Source: Jiulongibacter sp966250325
GTDB lineage: Bacteria; Bacteroidota; Bacteroidia; Cytophagales; Spirosomataceae
DNA: 64,000 nucleotides
Assembly (NCBI GenBank): GCA_966250325.1
Contig: CBINGY010000003.1
Location: 1-64,000 of the forward strand
Direction of reading: 5' to 3'
Part shown: piece after piece, positions 1 through 9,108 of the stretch
How positions within the stretch are numbered: the stretch's first letter is position 1
Layout of the letters: every line of letters begins with the position of its first letter
Translations under genes and position numbers: made by a program
The notes under the pieces: generated by a model
Database searches by the model: none
Told to the model about the DNA's origin: nothing
Seen by the model: the letters and a program-made list of their open reading frames with translations, nothing else

Positions 1-2
1 TG

Positions 3-791
3 TTATTTCGGGGCATGTTTTCTGATAATATTTTCCAAAAGCGAGGGGAAGAAACGTTTGAGATAAACGCCGAGTACCTCTTTCCCGCCAATGTATACTT
101 CCGATTTCCCTTTCTCTATGGCCATTCTGATTCTGCGGGCACACGCATCTACAGGCATACCTTTCTCCTGGTTGCTGTCCATGATCCCATATTTTGATCC
201 GTCGGAGCTGAGGGCATTGCGTGAAATGTCTGTGCGGATGTATCCCGGACAAATTACAGTAACATCAACGTTGTGTTTGTATACTTCTGCTCTGAGTGCG
301 TCAAAAAAACCATGAAGGCCAAATTTGGCTGCAGCATATCCAGATCTTCCGGGCGTAGCCACTTTACCCGCAACGCTGCTGGTAACGGCTATTTTCCCGG
401 AGTTTCGGCCAATCATGTGTGGAAGTACAACTTTGGTGAGTGCAATGACGCTGAGCAGGTCAAGTCGTAATATTTTTTCATACACAGATAATTCGGTTTC
501 TGTAACAAAGCTTCTTTGTGATACCCCCGCATTATTATAGAGTATATCCAGTTGCCCGAAATTTTTCAGAATTTCATCGAACAGGGATGGAAATTTATCG
601 AATTGTTCCATGTCCATAGGCAGAACCAGCACCTGTGAATCTGGCAGACCGGTTTGCTTTTTGACCCGCTCCAGCTCTTCTTTTCTACGGGCAGATAAAA
701 CCAGATTATAGCCTTTGGAGGCAAATTCATAGGCAGTAGCCTCGCCAATTCCAGAAGAAGCCCCGGTGATCCAGATTACTTTATTTTGCAT
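3..791 (-). CDS. SDR-family NAD(P)-dependent oxidoreductase
   Basis: A 262-residue classical short-chain dehydrogenase/reductase of normal length. The Rossmann motif TGASSGIG is at residues 9-16, NNAG at 86-89, the catalytic Ser at 138/139 and the YxxxK pair at Tyr152/Lys156, so all catalytic elements are intact. There is no signal peptide, so it is cytoplasmic. The C-terminal region matches DltE/YdfG-like SDRs acting on lipids or small carbonyl compounds, but the substrate cannot be read from sequence. The stop codon lies at the very start of the window, so the gene is complete. It is co-directional with secA, but a hairpin at 805-830 separates them, so separate transcription is likely. Confidence 0.9.
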   Translation of the reverse strand: MQNKVIWITGASSGIGEATAYEFASKGYNLVLSARRKEELERVKKQTGLPDSQVLVLPMDMEQFDKFPSLFDEILKNFGQLDILYNNAGVSQRSFVTETELSVYEKILRLDLLSVIALTKVVLPHMIGRNSGKIAVTSSVAGKVATPGRSGYAAAKFGLHGFFDALRAEVYKHNVDVTVICPGYIRTDISRNALSSDGSKYGIMDSNQEKGMPVDACARRIRMAIEKGKSEVYIGGKEVLGVYLKRFFPSLLENIIRKHAPK

Positions 792-804
792 AAATATATC
801 ATGA

Positions 805-830
805 GAAAGGCCTTGATTTCAAGGCCTTTC
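805..830 (-). terminator. Hairpin downstream of secA
   Basis: A perfect 10-bp stem (GAAAGGCCTT / AAGGCCTTTC) with a 6-nt loop sits 5 bp past the secA stop codon. The T-tract on the minus strand is weak (TCTCATG), so termination may be partial and allow some read-through into the SDR gene. Confidence 0.55.
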
Positions 831-834
831 GGAG

Positions 835-3800
835 TTAGTCAACAAGAACGGCGTTGCCGTTAATAACGTCTTCTTCCACGTGCTTGTACTTTACATCCCG
901 TTTCACAGAACCGTCTTTGTACTGCACGCTCACCCGGTCATTTCTGTTTGCCACTTTCAGGCTTTTTGCCGAGTTAACCTGTGCACGTGCAGATTCTGAA
1001 GACTCGCCCTCTGCACGATTGGTGGAAAGCTTGGGCTTCTCTTCCTTCGGAGGGGCCATTTGCTGGAACCTAAGCTCCATGATACCTGCCCTCATCAGGA
1101 AGGAAATCATATCCGCATTTACCTTGGTAAGGAAATTCTGAAACAATTCTACGGCTTCAAATTTATAAATCAGCAAAGGATCTTTTTGTTCGTAAGAAGC
1201 ATTCTGAACAGATTGCTTCAGGTCATCCATGTCTCTCAGGTGCTCTTTCCATTCCTGGTCAATAACTCCAAGCGAAATGGATTTCTCCATTTCTTTGATT
1301 AATTCACGGCCATTGGTCTCTACCGTTTTTTTCATGTCACAGAAAACGGCCATGTTTCTGGTGCCGTCCCCTACTATGGCCATGAATGGCTCATCCTTCA
1401 GTGCATTTCGATCATCCAGAACCTTCTTTATAACCGGAAGAATGTTACCGGCAATCGCTTCATTTTTTCTGCGGTAGTAATCCTGTGCCAGTTCATAAAA
1501 TCTGGATTCCAGGCCGGCTCCTCCTTTCTCGAATTCTTCACGGCTTATTTCTGGTTTGAAGCCCAGATTTTGTAGTGCACGTAACTCAAACTCATCGTAG
1601 TTTTTGTTTGCATTTACGATAAGGGAATGGCAGGTGTCATAAAGTACATTGGCGATATCTAGTGAAAGACGATCACCGTAAAGTGCGTTTTTACGTCTTT
1701 TATAGATGGTATCACGCTGAATATTCATCACGTCATCGTATTCGATGAGTCGTTTACGCATTCCAAAGTTATTCTCTTCGACTTTCCGCTGAGCTCTTTC
1801 TATGGAGCTGGTGATCATGCTATGCTGAATCACCTCGCCTTCTTCCATACCGAGTCTGTCCATGATTTTGGCGGTGCGGTCAGAGAAAAAGAGACGCATT
1901 AAACTATCCTCAAGACTCACAAAAAACTGGGATGATCCTGGATCTCCCTGGCGACCTGAGCGACCACGCAACTGTCTGTCCACGCGTCTGGATTCATGAC
2001 GCTCGGTACCAATAATGGCGAGTCCACCCGCCTGACGGCTATCTGGAGTAAGCTTAATGTCAGTTCCACGACCAGCCATGTTAGTTGCTATGGTTACCGT
2101 TCCTGGTTTTCCTGCTTCTGCTACGATGTCTGCTTCACGGGCATGCTGTTTAGCATTCAGTACCTGATGTGGTATTTTTCTGATGCTCAGCATTTTGCTT
2201 AGAATTTCAGAATTTTCCACGGAAGTAGTACCCACAAGCACGGGTCTGCCAGCCTGCGTAAGTTCCACAATCTCATCCACTACGGCGTTATACTTTTCAC
2301 GAACGGTCTTGTAAACTTTGTCTTCCAGATCTTTCCGCACAGCCGGGCGGTTGGTAGGAATTGACATCACATCCAGCTTGTAAATTTTCCAGAATTCTGC
2401 TGCTTCAGTTTCTGCCGTACCAGTCATGCCGGCCAGTTTATGATACATCCTGAAGTAATTCTGAAGCGTGATGGTAGCGTAAGTCTGGGTGGAGTCTTCC
2501 ACTTTTACATTTTCTTTTGCTTCTACGGCCTGGTGGAGTCCGTCTGACCAGCGGCGGCCATCCATTACCCTTCCGGTTTGTTCATCCACTATTTTCACCT
2601 TGCCATCAATGATCACATACTCTACATCTTTTTCAAAAAGACAATAGGCCTTAAGTAGTTGGTTAACAGCATGAATTCGCTCAGCTTTTGTAGCATAATC
2701 ACGAACTACTTCGTCTTTTTTGAGTATTTTTCCCTGCTCATCCAGTTCACCATTCTTTTCAATATCGTTGAGTTTGATTGAAAGATCTGGCATCACAAAA
2801 AACTCGGGGTCTTCGTCGTGGCCGGTGAGGTAATCAATTCCTTTGTCGGTAAGCTCAATGGAATTGTGCTTTTCGTCAATGGTAAAATAGAGAGGCTCAT
2901 CGGCCTGAGGCATCAGTTTATTGTTTTCAGCAATGTAGATGGCCTCAGTATCAAGTAGAATCTTCTTGTTTCCTGTTTCAGAAAGGAATTTGATCAGCGG
3001 TTTACTTTTAGGTAAACCCCTGTAGGCCCGATAGAGCGACAGGCCTCCTTCTTTAAGGTTACCGTCTTTGATGAGACGTTTGGCCTCATTCAGGTAATTA
3101 TTAACCAGGCCTTTTTGGGCTTCAACTACATTGGCAATACGTGGTTTCAGGGAGTTAAAAAGTGCTTCATCTCCTTTTTTGGCCATGGGTCCGCTGATAA
3201 TGAGCGGTGTACGGGCGTCATCAATAAGTACGGAGTCTACCTCGTCTATCATAGCGAAGTGGTGTTTACCCTGTACAAGTTCTTTCGGATTGGTTACCAT
3301 GTTATCCCGCAGGTAATCAAAGCCGAATTCGTTGTTTGTACCATAACAGATTCCCGAATTGTAAGCGGCTCTTCTTGCCTGAGAGTTTGGCTGATATTTG
3401 TCTATGCAGTCACAGGTTATGCCATGAAATTCAAAGATGGGACCCATCCATTCTGAGTCACGGCGGGCCAGGTAATCATTGACCGTTACAATGTGTACTC
3501 CCTTTCCTGCCAATGCATTGAGAAAAGCAGGGAAAGTAGCCACTAAAGTCTTACCTTCTCCTGTCTGCATTTCCGAAATTTTGCCTTTGTGTAAAGCAGC
3601 CCCACCAATAATCTGGACATCGTAATGCAGCATATCCCATTTAATGAGATTTCCTGCTGCTTCCCATTCGTTTTTCCAGATGGCTTTATCTCCTTCAATC
3701 GTGATATGACCTTTTTTCATGGCCAACTCCCGGTCAAGGTGGGTAGCGGTGACCGTAAGTGAATCATTCTCCTTAAACCTGCGGGCAGTTTCTTTTACTA

Positions 3801-4152
3801 TCGCAAATGCTTTAGGAAGGATTTCGATGAGTACATCTTCCAGAGCTTCATCCTCACTTTTTTTGAGCTCATCAATCTGCTTGAAGATGGCTTCCTGCTC
3901 ATGCATATCCAGCTCAAGCTCATTTTCTATGCGGCTTTTGAGCTGATCTACCTGATCGGTATACGATTTAAGAGAGGTTTTTATATACTCCTGAAGCTCT
4001 GTTGTTTTAGCTCTGAAATCATCGTTGCTAAGACTATGAAGCTTTTGATATTCTTCGTTGGTGGCAATCACATACGGCTGAAGCTCCTTTACGTCACGAT
4101 CAGATTTGGTGCCGAATACTTTGGAAATGCCTTTGGTTAAAAAGTTAAACAT
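835..4152 (-). CDS. secA: Protein translocase ATPase SecA
   Basis: The motor ATPase that drives unfolded preproteins through SecYEG at the inner membrane. The 1105-residue protein has Walker A GEGKT at residues 198-202, the DEAD-like DEVD at 303-306 followed by the conserved DDARTPLIISG segment, the GTTSVENSE and TNMAGRGTDIKL motifs of the second nucleotide-binding fold, and QLRGRSGRQGDPG. It is about 200 residues longer than E. coli SecA. The excess lies mainly in a charged insertion after the DEVD box (about 330-480) and an extended helical region near 80-120, as is usual for Bacteroidota. The C-terminus lacks the Cys/His zinc-binding SecB-docking tail. A TAAATTTG -7 element lies 43 bp upstream of the start. 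Confidence 0.97.
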   Translation of the reverse strand: MFNFLTKGISKVFGTKSDRDVKELQPYVIATNEEYQKLHSLSNDDFRAKTTELQEYIKTSLKSYTDQVDQLKSRIENELELDMHEQEAIFKQIDELKKSEDEALEDVLIEILPKAFAIVKETARRFKENDSLTVTATHLDRELAMKKGHITIEGDKAIWKNEWEAAGNLIKWDMLHYDVQIIGGAALHKGKISEMQTGEGKTLVATFPAFLNALAGKGVHIVTVNDYLARRDSEWMGPIFEFHGITCDCIDKYQPNSQARRAAYNSGICYGTNNEFGFDYLRDNMVTNPKELVQGKHHFAMIDEVDSVLIDDARTPLIISGPMAKKGDEALFNSLKPRIANVVEAQKGLVNNYLNEAKRLIKDGNLKEGGLSLYRAYRGLPKSKPLIKFLSETGNKKILLDTEAIYIAENNKLMPQADEPLYFTIDEKHNSIELTDKGIDYLTGHDEDPEFFVMPDLSIKLNDIEKNGELDEQGKILKKDEVVRDYATKAERIHAVNQLLKAYCLFEKDVEYVIIDGKVKIVDEQTGRVMDGRRWSDGLHQAVEAKENVKVEDSTQTYATITLQNYFRMYHKLAGMTGTAETEAAEFWKIYKLDVMSIPTNRPAVRKDLEDKVYKTVREKYNAVVDEIVELTQAGRPVLVGTTSVENSEILSKMLSIRKIPHQVLNAKQHAREADIVAEAGKPGTVTIATNMAGRGTDIKLTPDSRQAGGLAIIGTERHESRRVDRQLRGRSGRQGDPGSSQFFVSLEDSLMRLFFSDRTAKIMDRLGMEEGEVIQHSMITSSIERAQRKVEENNFGMRKRLIEYDDVMNIQRDTIYKRRKNALYGDRLSLDIANVLYDTCHSLIVNANKNYDEFELRALQNLGFKPEISREEFEKGGAGLESRFYELAQDYYRRKNEAIAGNILPVIKKVLDDRNALKDEPFMAIVGDGTRNMAVFCDMKKTVETNGRELIKEMEKSISLGVIDQEWKEHLRDMDDLKQSVQNASYEQKDPLLIYKFEAVELFQNFLTKVNADMISFLMRAGIMELRFQQMAPPKEEKPKLSTNRAEGESSESARAQVNSAKSLKVANRNDRVSVQYKDGSVKRDVKYKHVEEDVINGNAVLVD

Positions 4153-4194
4153 TTAGTTCTATGTTAATATGCTGTATATGCTTCTTTGAACTCG

Positions 4195-4202
4195 CAAATT
4201 TA
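4195..4202 (-). promoter_or_regulatory. Candidate -7 element for secA (TAAATTTG)
   Basis: Matches the Bacteroidota -7 consensus TAnnTTTG on the minus strand, 43 bp upstream of the secA start. A TTG lies about 22 bp further upstream and could serve as the -33 element. Confidence 0.45.
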
Positions 4203-4303
4203 CTGAATTCAGGGGTTTAGTAAACAAGAATGATGCAGGAATACGAAATCGGCCAAATTGACCTGATTTCACGGGCTATGCTTTCTTTTACAACCAAAAT
4301 GAT

Positions 4304-4879
4304 TTAATCTGGATAAACGAGCCTGACTTTCCGTCCAGACAATTTCTCGAATAAGGGAACCAGGATGGTCTGGGCGTTTTCCCTGGTTTTTTCGAGAATA
4401 CCTGCCCTCAGAGCCTCTTCTTTAAGCTTTTTCTCAGCAGATTTATATGCTTCTTCAAACAAAACAGCTTCATTCATGAATGCATTGCTGGCGTAATAGA
4501 TGGTAGATTTCGAATGGTCTATTTTGTACGAACATATCTCAGGAGCCGGTAGCTTTACCAGCAGCGTATCTTTTTGTACCTCAATATCTTCCTCTTTTAT
4601 GGCCGAGAGGTCAATGCACCCAATGGCCTCGCCATGAACGATAAGCAAAGCTTTTGGATCTGGCCAGTAATCTATGACCAGTTTCTGTTCCACGATATCT
4701 CTGAATATGTAACTGGTGAGTTCCATTTTCCCAAGAGTACGGGTTTCTTCCAGAATAAGATGATGTGTGGTTTCTTTTGATTTGATTCCAAACAGATTTA
4801 CCACGCCGCTCTTGAATGCAAAATAGGCGACCAAGGCTGCGAGAAACAGAATAATAACGCGGTTTATGATTTTTGTCAT
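4304..4879 (-). CDS. DUF4230 family membrane-anchored protein
   Basis: A 191-residue protein with one N-terminal hydrophobic segment (about residues 7-24), which acts as a signal anchor, followed by a periplasmic or extracytoplasmic domain. The pattern of the soluble part (LIVHGEAIGCIDLSAI, then VQKDTLLVKLPAPEI, a helix rich in Lys/Glu, and a terminal SGRKVRLVYPD) matches DUF4230, a family with no assigned biochemical function. The gene stands alone: it is co-directional with secA but 151 bp upstream of it, and divergent from the cupin gene at 5053. The family assignment is by motif recall; the function is unknown. Confidence 0.75.
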   Translation of the reverse strand: MTKIINRVIILFLAALVAYFAFKSGVVNLFGIKSKETTHHLILEETRTLGKMELTSYIFRDIVEQKLVIDYWPDPKALLIVHGEAIGCIDLSAIKEEDIEVQKDTLLVKLPAPEICSYKIDHSKSTIYYASNAFMNEAVLFEEAYKSAEKKLKEEALRAGILEKTRENAQTILVPLFEKLSGRKVRLVYPD

Positions 4880-4927
4880 TAAAATATTTTTTACGTAAGC
4901 GGTGATATCGCTTTTAAAGTAAGACCT

Positions 4928-4935
4928 TAACTTTG
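4928..4935 (+). promoter_or_regulatory. Candidate -7 element for the cupin gene (TAACTTTG)
   Basis: A full match to TAnnTTTG in the 173-bp divergent intergenic region. It lies about 117 bp upstream of the cupin gene start, implying a leader of about 110 nt. No clear -33 TTTG is visible. Confidence 0.3.
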
Positions 4936-5052
4936 CAGAACATTCATGAGAATATTCGGAATTTCTTCTTTTTACAGAACGTTATTCTCCTTGAACAAAT
5001 TTTAAATAAAGACAATTCAGGCGTCGTTCACCATTCATATTAAGAAAAAGTT

Positions 5053-5901
5053 ATGGAACTATTACCGATAGAACGAAGAAGTAATCTCAGCAGGGAAGAG
5101 TTTATTGAAAATTATCTCAAGCCTAAAAAGCCTGTCATTTTCACTGACCTTGTAAAAGACTGGCCGGCTACCCAAAAGTGGAGCTTTGATTGGCTGAAGA
5201 AGAATCATGGCGATATTGAAGTGCCGCTTGTTGACAAAAACTACCATGATCCGAAAAATTATTTCAAGATAGCCAAGACCATGAAATTCGGGGATTATCT
5301 GGCTCTTATTGAAAAAAATGAGCCAGTGGATCTACGGATTTTTCTTTTTGACATTTTCAAAAAAGTGCCGGAACTGGCCAATGACATTATCTTCCCCGAT
5401 ATCATGGACGGCTTTATCAAAAGCTACAAGTTTGTGTTTTTTGGAGGACGTGATTCAGTGACTAATCTGCACTATGACATGGACTGCTCCAATGTATTCC
5501 TTACGCAGTTTGAGACCCGGAAAAAGATCATTGTGTTTGCTCCGGAAGAAAGCAAGAAGTTGTATCATCATCCGTTCACGGTGATGAGTCATTTTGACCC
5601 TGAAAATCCAGATTACGATAAGTTCCCTGCAGCGAAAAATCTGGTGGGCTACGAGGCCACATTTGGCCATGGAGAAACCGCATTTATTCCTTCTCTGTGG
5701 TGGCACCACATCCGTTATGTGGATGGTGGATTCAGCCTGGCTTTACGAGCAAATGACTCTGTATTTACTTTTGTACGCGGAGGGTATAATCTGGTGCGTC
5801 ATCAGTTGGTTGACAGAGGTATGACCAAACTTCTGGGGCATAAATGGAAAAACTGGAAAGAGGAAAAAGCTGCGGAAAGAGCACTTGATGCGGTAGCGTA
5901 G
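5053..5901 (+). CDS. Cupin-like (JmjC/cupin_8) domain protein
   Basis: A 282-residue cytoplasmic protein. The segment NLHYDMDCSNVFLTQ carries the iron-binding HxD pair (His140, Asp142), and a distal His in the SLWWHHI segment (about His218) completes the usual 2-His-1-carboxylate site of 2-oxoglutarate/Fe(II) oxygenases of the cupin_8/JmjC type. The opening segment (the first ~45 residues, with PVIFTDLVKDWPA) is typical of FIH-like hydroxylases and of tRNA-wybutosine and ribosomal hydroxylase relatives. The substrate is unknown. It is monocistronic, with a strong terminator directly behind it. Confidence 0.8.
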   Translation: MELLPIERRSNLSREEFIENYLKPKKPVIFTDLVKDWPATQKWSFDWLKKNHGDIEVPLVDKNYHDPKNYFKIAKTMKFGDYLALIEKNEPVDLRIFLFDIFKKVPELANDIIFPDIMDGFIKSYKFVFFGGRDSVTNLHYDMDCSNVFLTQFETRKKIIVFAPEESKKLYHHPFTVMSHFDPENPDYDKFPAAKNLVGYEATFGHGETAFIPSLWWHHIRYVDGGFSLALRANDSVFTFVRGGYNLVRHQLVDRGMTKLLGHKWKNWKEEKAAERALDAVA

Positions 5902-5928
5902 AATCATTTATACAAGTAAATAAGTTAA

Positions 5929-5957
5929 TAGACCCGGGCAGCCGGGTCTATTTTTTT
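5929..5957 (+). terminator. Rho-independent terminator after the cupin gene
   Basis: A 9-bp perfect stem (TAGACCCGG / CCGGGTCTA) with a GCAG loop is followed by seven T residues. Confidence 0.9.
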
Positions 5958-6081
5958 GGCTCATTCTTTCAAAAAATATTCTTTTTCTATTCTATGTTAA
6001 TCTCCGGAATACACGTTGTTTGATTATCAGCTAAATTGTAGTGGTTCCTCATGTATACTTAAGTTTTTTATGCTCCTATTT

Positions 6082-6903
6082 ATGAATCCGAAATTCTGGC
6101 TAATTTCTGCAGGTCTCTTGTTGATCCTGCCTGCCTGTGCAGATAACACATTCCGGAAGTCTAATAAGTTTTACCGGAAACAGGCTAAATCCTTCAGTGA
6201 AATTTATCGAAAAATGGATTTGAGCGGTAGTTACAAAAATCCAGACCAATGGGTAGGTACCACAAACTTTGGCATCAGGAAGCCCAATCTGGTGGTGATT
6301 CATCATACGGCTCAGGAGAGCTGCCGTGAAACCCTCGAAACATTTACCAGACCCGATAAAGTGGTAAGCTCTCATTATGTCATCTGCGAGGATGGCACGG
6401 TTTATCATCTGCTAAACGATTATTTCAGAGGGCATCATGCGGGTGCGGGTATGTGGGGAACCGATACGGATATCAACTCAAGCAGTATAGGCATAGAATT
6501 AGATAATAATGGTTCTGAATCTTTTACAGAACCTCAGATGGAGTCATTGGAAACTTTATTGGCTGAACTGAAAAACACCTATAAACTACCCGCCCCTAAT
6601 TTTATCGGGCATTCAGATCTGGCTCCCTCCAGAAAGGTAGATCCCAGTGAATGGTTTGACTGGAAACGACTGGCCGATAAGGGTTTTGGCGTATGGTTTG
6701 GTGATACTACAGGACTGGAAGTGCCTCCTGCTTTTGACCACATGGCCGGTCTGAAAGTTCTGGGATATGACGTAAGGAACAAACCAGCTGTGATTTCTGC
6801 GTTTAAAAGAAAATACCTTGATGCCCGACAAGATACCACATGGGTGGCTTCAGACAACAAGGTATTATACAGTTTGTACCTTAAGGCTTTAAATGGCTAT
6901 TGA
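6082..6903 (+). CDS. N-acetylmuramoyl-L-alanine amidase (amidase_2) lipoprotein
   Basis: The open frame extends back to 6016, but the ATG at 6082 gives a clean lipoprotein signal peptide with lipobox LPAC, so I place the start there (273 residues). The zinc amidase fold is seen as VVIHHTAQ (first zinc His), the SSHYVICEDGTVYHLL segment, the IGIELDNNG strand and IGHSDLAPSRKVDPSEWFDW, which holds the second zinc His and the catalytic Lys/Asp context. It should cleave the amide bond between N-acetylmuramic acid and L-Ala in peptidoglycan, anchored in the periplasm for recycling or remodelling. Its last 7 bp overlap the convergent NIPSNAP gene. Confidence 0.9.
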   Translation: MNPKFWLISAGLLLILPACADNTFRKSNKFYRKQAKSFSEIYRKMDLSGSYKNPDQWVGTTNFGIRKPNLVVIHHTAQESCRETLETFTRPDKVVSSHYVICEDGTVYHLLNDYFRGHHAGAGMWGTDTDINSSSIGIELDNNGSESFTEPQMESLETLLAELKNTYKLPAPNFIGHSDLAPSRKVDPSEWFDWKRLADKGFGVWFGDTTGLEVPPAFDHMAGLKVLGYDVRNKPAVISAFKRKYLDARQDTTWVASDNKVLYSLYLKALNGY

Positions 6904-7646
6904 AGTTTTGAGAAGGGCAAAGGGCTCATCATTACTGAAACTACTTTTTCAACAATTTTGCCATCGGCTTCTGAGGCATCGCGGGCGGCCAACCATTTGG
7001 GATCGTTTCTGAATCCATCCCAGGAGGCTTTTGCGGCTTCTTCGCTTTCATGGGCAATAATATAGATGAGTACAGGTTGCTCTTGCTTTTTGTCAATAGT
7101 ACCCCAATATGCAATATTTTCGATTCCGTGATCTTCGAATAGTTTTCGGGTATGATCTCTGAAACGGGCCACTATGTTTGGGTATCTGCCTGGCAGACAG
7201 TAATAATACCGTAGCTCAAAGGTGCGGTTTGGGGTCTCGGCCTTCAGCTTTAGTTTTTTGGTAAGTTCGGGTTCCATTTTGAGGAAGTTGGCATCCACCG
7301 AGGCCACGATTTTGCCATTCATCTGGCTTTCTTCCGCTACCTTTTTCCATTCAGGGTCTGCACCAAAAGCTTTCCAGGCCGCTTCTCTTGCTTCCATTGA
7401 AGGGTAGGCCAGCAGGTAAATCAAATCGTTTTTTTTATCTTCAGCAGTAGGAAGAAAGTAGGCTACGTTTTCCATCCCATGTTTCTCAAAAATACGGGTA
7501 GTGTGCTCCTGAAAACGTTTGATGAGAGCAGGTCTTCTGCCTTCAAAACAATGATAAACACGAAGTTCGTACACTTTCGTGTCTGGCTTAGCGAGAGTTG
7601 ACATCACACTCAAAAGAATGGTTATGGCAGTAAGTGTTATTTTCAT
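6897..7646 (-). CDS. NIPSNAP family protein, two tandem domains
   Basis: A 249-residue exported protein: an N-terminal signal peptide (about residues 1-19) is followed by two similar dimeric ferredoxin-like NIPSNAP domains. The first begins YELRVYHCFEGRRPALI and the second FELRYYYCLPGRYPNIV; each has the matching RIFEKHGMENVAYF / KLFEDHGIENIAYW segment. Family members in bacteria are uncharacterised and are often found near oxidoreductases and sugar-metabolism genes. The stop codon (TAG) is embedded in the end of the convergent amidase gene. Confidence 0.85.
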   Translation of the reverse strand: MKITLTAITILLSVMSTLAKPDTKVYELRVYHCFEGRRPALIKRFQEHTTRIFEKHGMENVAYFLPTAEDKKNDLIYLLAYPSMEAREAAWKAFGADPEWKKVAEESQMNGKIVASVDANFLKMEPELTKKLKLKAETPNRTFELRYYYCLPGRYPNIVARFRDHTRKLFEDHGIENIAYWGTIDKKQEQPVLIYIIAHESEEAAKASWDGFRNDPKWLAARDASEADGKIVEKVVSVMMSPLPFSKLQ

Positions 7647-7833
7647 GAATGATATAAGGGTTATCCTGTAAAATTAGCCTTTTTCCTGAATAGACCTAAT
7701 GATCGGGAAGTTCAAAGACTAAAGGAAGAAGCCCAAATGGCAGATTTTTACTATGGTCTTCAGGATAAGAGAATCTGAAATAGAATAAAAACTTTGCTTT
7801 TTCGTAGATTTGATAGGTCCATTAATTCGGGTT

Positions 7834-9057
7834 TTGACAAAAAATATACTTTTCGTTCTTCTGATCTGTTTGACCCGGATATCCCTTGGTCAAAGTCAGC
7901 TTTCACGTTTTAGTTTAACACCTTATTTTGGTTTTGGTATGGCCCTGCCCGGTGAGCAAACCCGACAAACCGGGGGTGAATGGATGAGGTATCAGTATAA
8001 GTTCATGACGTTCAGTCAGTCTGTAGATGCCTCGGGTGACCGTTCTATGACGATGAAATCTACAAATAGATTCGGCCTCACGTTTAGTTACCGTATACTG
8101 CCAAAGCTGGATGTTCAGGTGGGGGGTGGCAGAATAAATCTGTTGAAGGCTTATATGCCTAGCCTTGACTTTCAATTTCGTGGACGACAGGTGGGTAATC
8201 TTTTTCAGAACTTTGCATACATGCACGGAAGTGCAGGAATGACCTTTTACACAAGAAATCTTTATCTTAAAGGATCTCTGGAATATATACCAGATGTTTT
8301 CAGGAATAGCGAGAAGCAGGCAGCCCGAAGCAAAGAAAATGTGGATTCGGGTAATTTTATCAACGAGTTTGGTCAGGGTTTCAGGCTTTCAGATACGCGT
8401 TTTGAACCTATCAGGGGTACTTTATATCTGGCGATGGGTCAGGAAATAACCTTGGGGGAAAGCCCTGCCAATCTTGAATTTGGAATCAATTTCTCGCCGG
8501 AATCTCTCTTTAATGAGCGTGTTGATTTCTTCTGGGATGGTTCAGAAATAGGTAGCAATACGATTAATCATACGGTCAATTCTGTATTTGTAACTGTTTC
8601 ACAAACGCTCAACTTCAGGAACAGAGCCGGTAAAGGAAGACGCATCTGGGTGGCTAAAAAGGCCAGGGAAAAGAAAACAGAAGAAGAGGTAGGTCTTGGT
8701 GATGAAATGGTACATGTTGGAGAACAATTGGTTCTTGAAAACATTCGTTTTGAACGTGCCAGAGCAGATCTCGATAGTACCGGGCAGGCCGAGCTCGACA
8801 AAGTTTTTGATTTCATGAGGAAATACCCGTATGCTCTCATTGAATTAAGTGGTCATACGTCTGATGAGGGACCCCGAAGAGAGAATATCCGGCTTTCTGA
8901 AATGCGGGCCCGTGCCTGTAAAGACTACCTGATGAAGAAAGGAGTCGCTGCAGATCGGATCGAAACTATAGGTTATGGTCCTAAAAAATCTATTTCTGAT
9001 TCGAATGCTGCACTCAACCGAAGGGTGGAAATGAAGATTCTGTCTATCGAACCATAG
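7834..9057 (+). CDS. OmpA family outer-membrane protein
   Basis: No ATG is present near the N-terminus. The frame opens at a TTG at 7810, and a second TTG at 7834 gives a compact signal peptide ending near SLGQSQ; I chose 7834 but 7810 remains possible. Residues after the signal form a beta-rich domain with outer-membrane barrel-type strands. The C-terminal 120 residues are an OmpA/MotB peptidoglycan-binding domain (NIRFERARADLDSTG, then LSGHTSDEGPRRENIRLSEMRA, GYGPKKSI and NRRVEMKI), with the conserved Asp and Arg that bind diaminopimelate. Likely role: outer membrane to peptidoglycan tethering. A bidirectional terminator follows. Confidence 0.88.
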   Translation: MTKNILFVLLICLTRISLGQSQLSRFSLTPYFGFGMALPGEQTRQTGGEWMRYQYKFMTFSQSVDASGDRSMTMKSTNRFGLTFSYRILPKLDVQVGGGRINLLKAYMPSLDFQFRGRQVGNLFQNFAYMHGSAGMTFYTRNLYLKGSLEYIPDVFRNSEKQAARSKENVDSGNFINEFGQGFRLSDTRFEPIRGTLYLAMGQEITLGESPANLEFGINFSPESLFNERVDFFWDGSEIGSNTINHTVNSVFVTVSQTLNFRNRAGKGRRIWVAKKAREKKTEEEVGLGDEMVHVGEQLVLENIRFERARADLDSTGQAELDKVFDFMRKYPYALIELSGHTSDEGPRRENIRLSEMRARACKDYLMKKGVAADRIETIGYGPKKSISDSNAALNRRVEMKILSIEP

Positions 9058-9059
9058 AA

Positions 9060-9087
9060 AAAAGGCGGAAATTACTTCCCGCCTTTT
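9060..9087. terminator. Bidirectional terminator between ompA-like gene and the isomerase operon
   Basis: A 9-bp stem (AAAAGGCGG / CCGCCTTTT) has A-runs on one side and T-runs on the other. It sits between the ends of two convergent genes and can serve both. Confidence 0.8.
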
Positions 9088-9108
9088 GACTTTACTTCAC
9101 TTTGAAGT

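Noticed and set aside
6016..6081. Upstream extension of the amidase frame
   Set aside because: The added 22 residues precede a perfect lipoprotein signal peptide starting at 6082 and do not resemble a leader.
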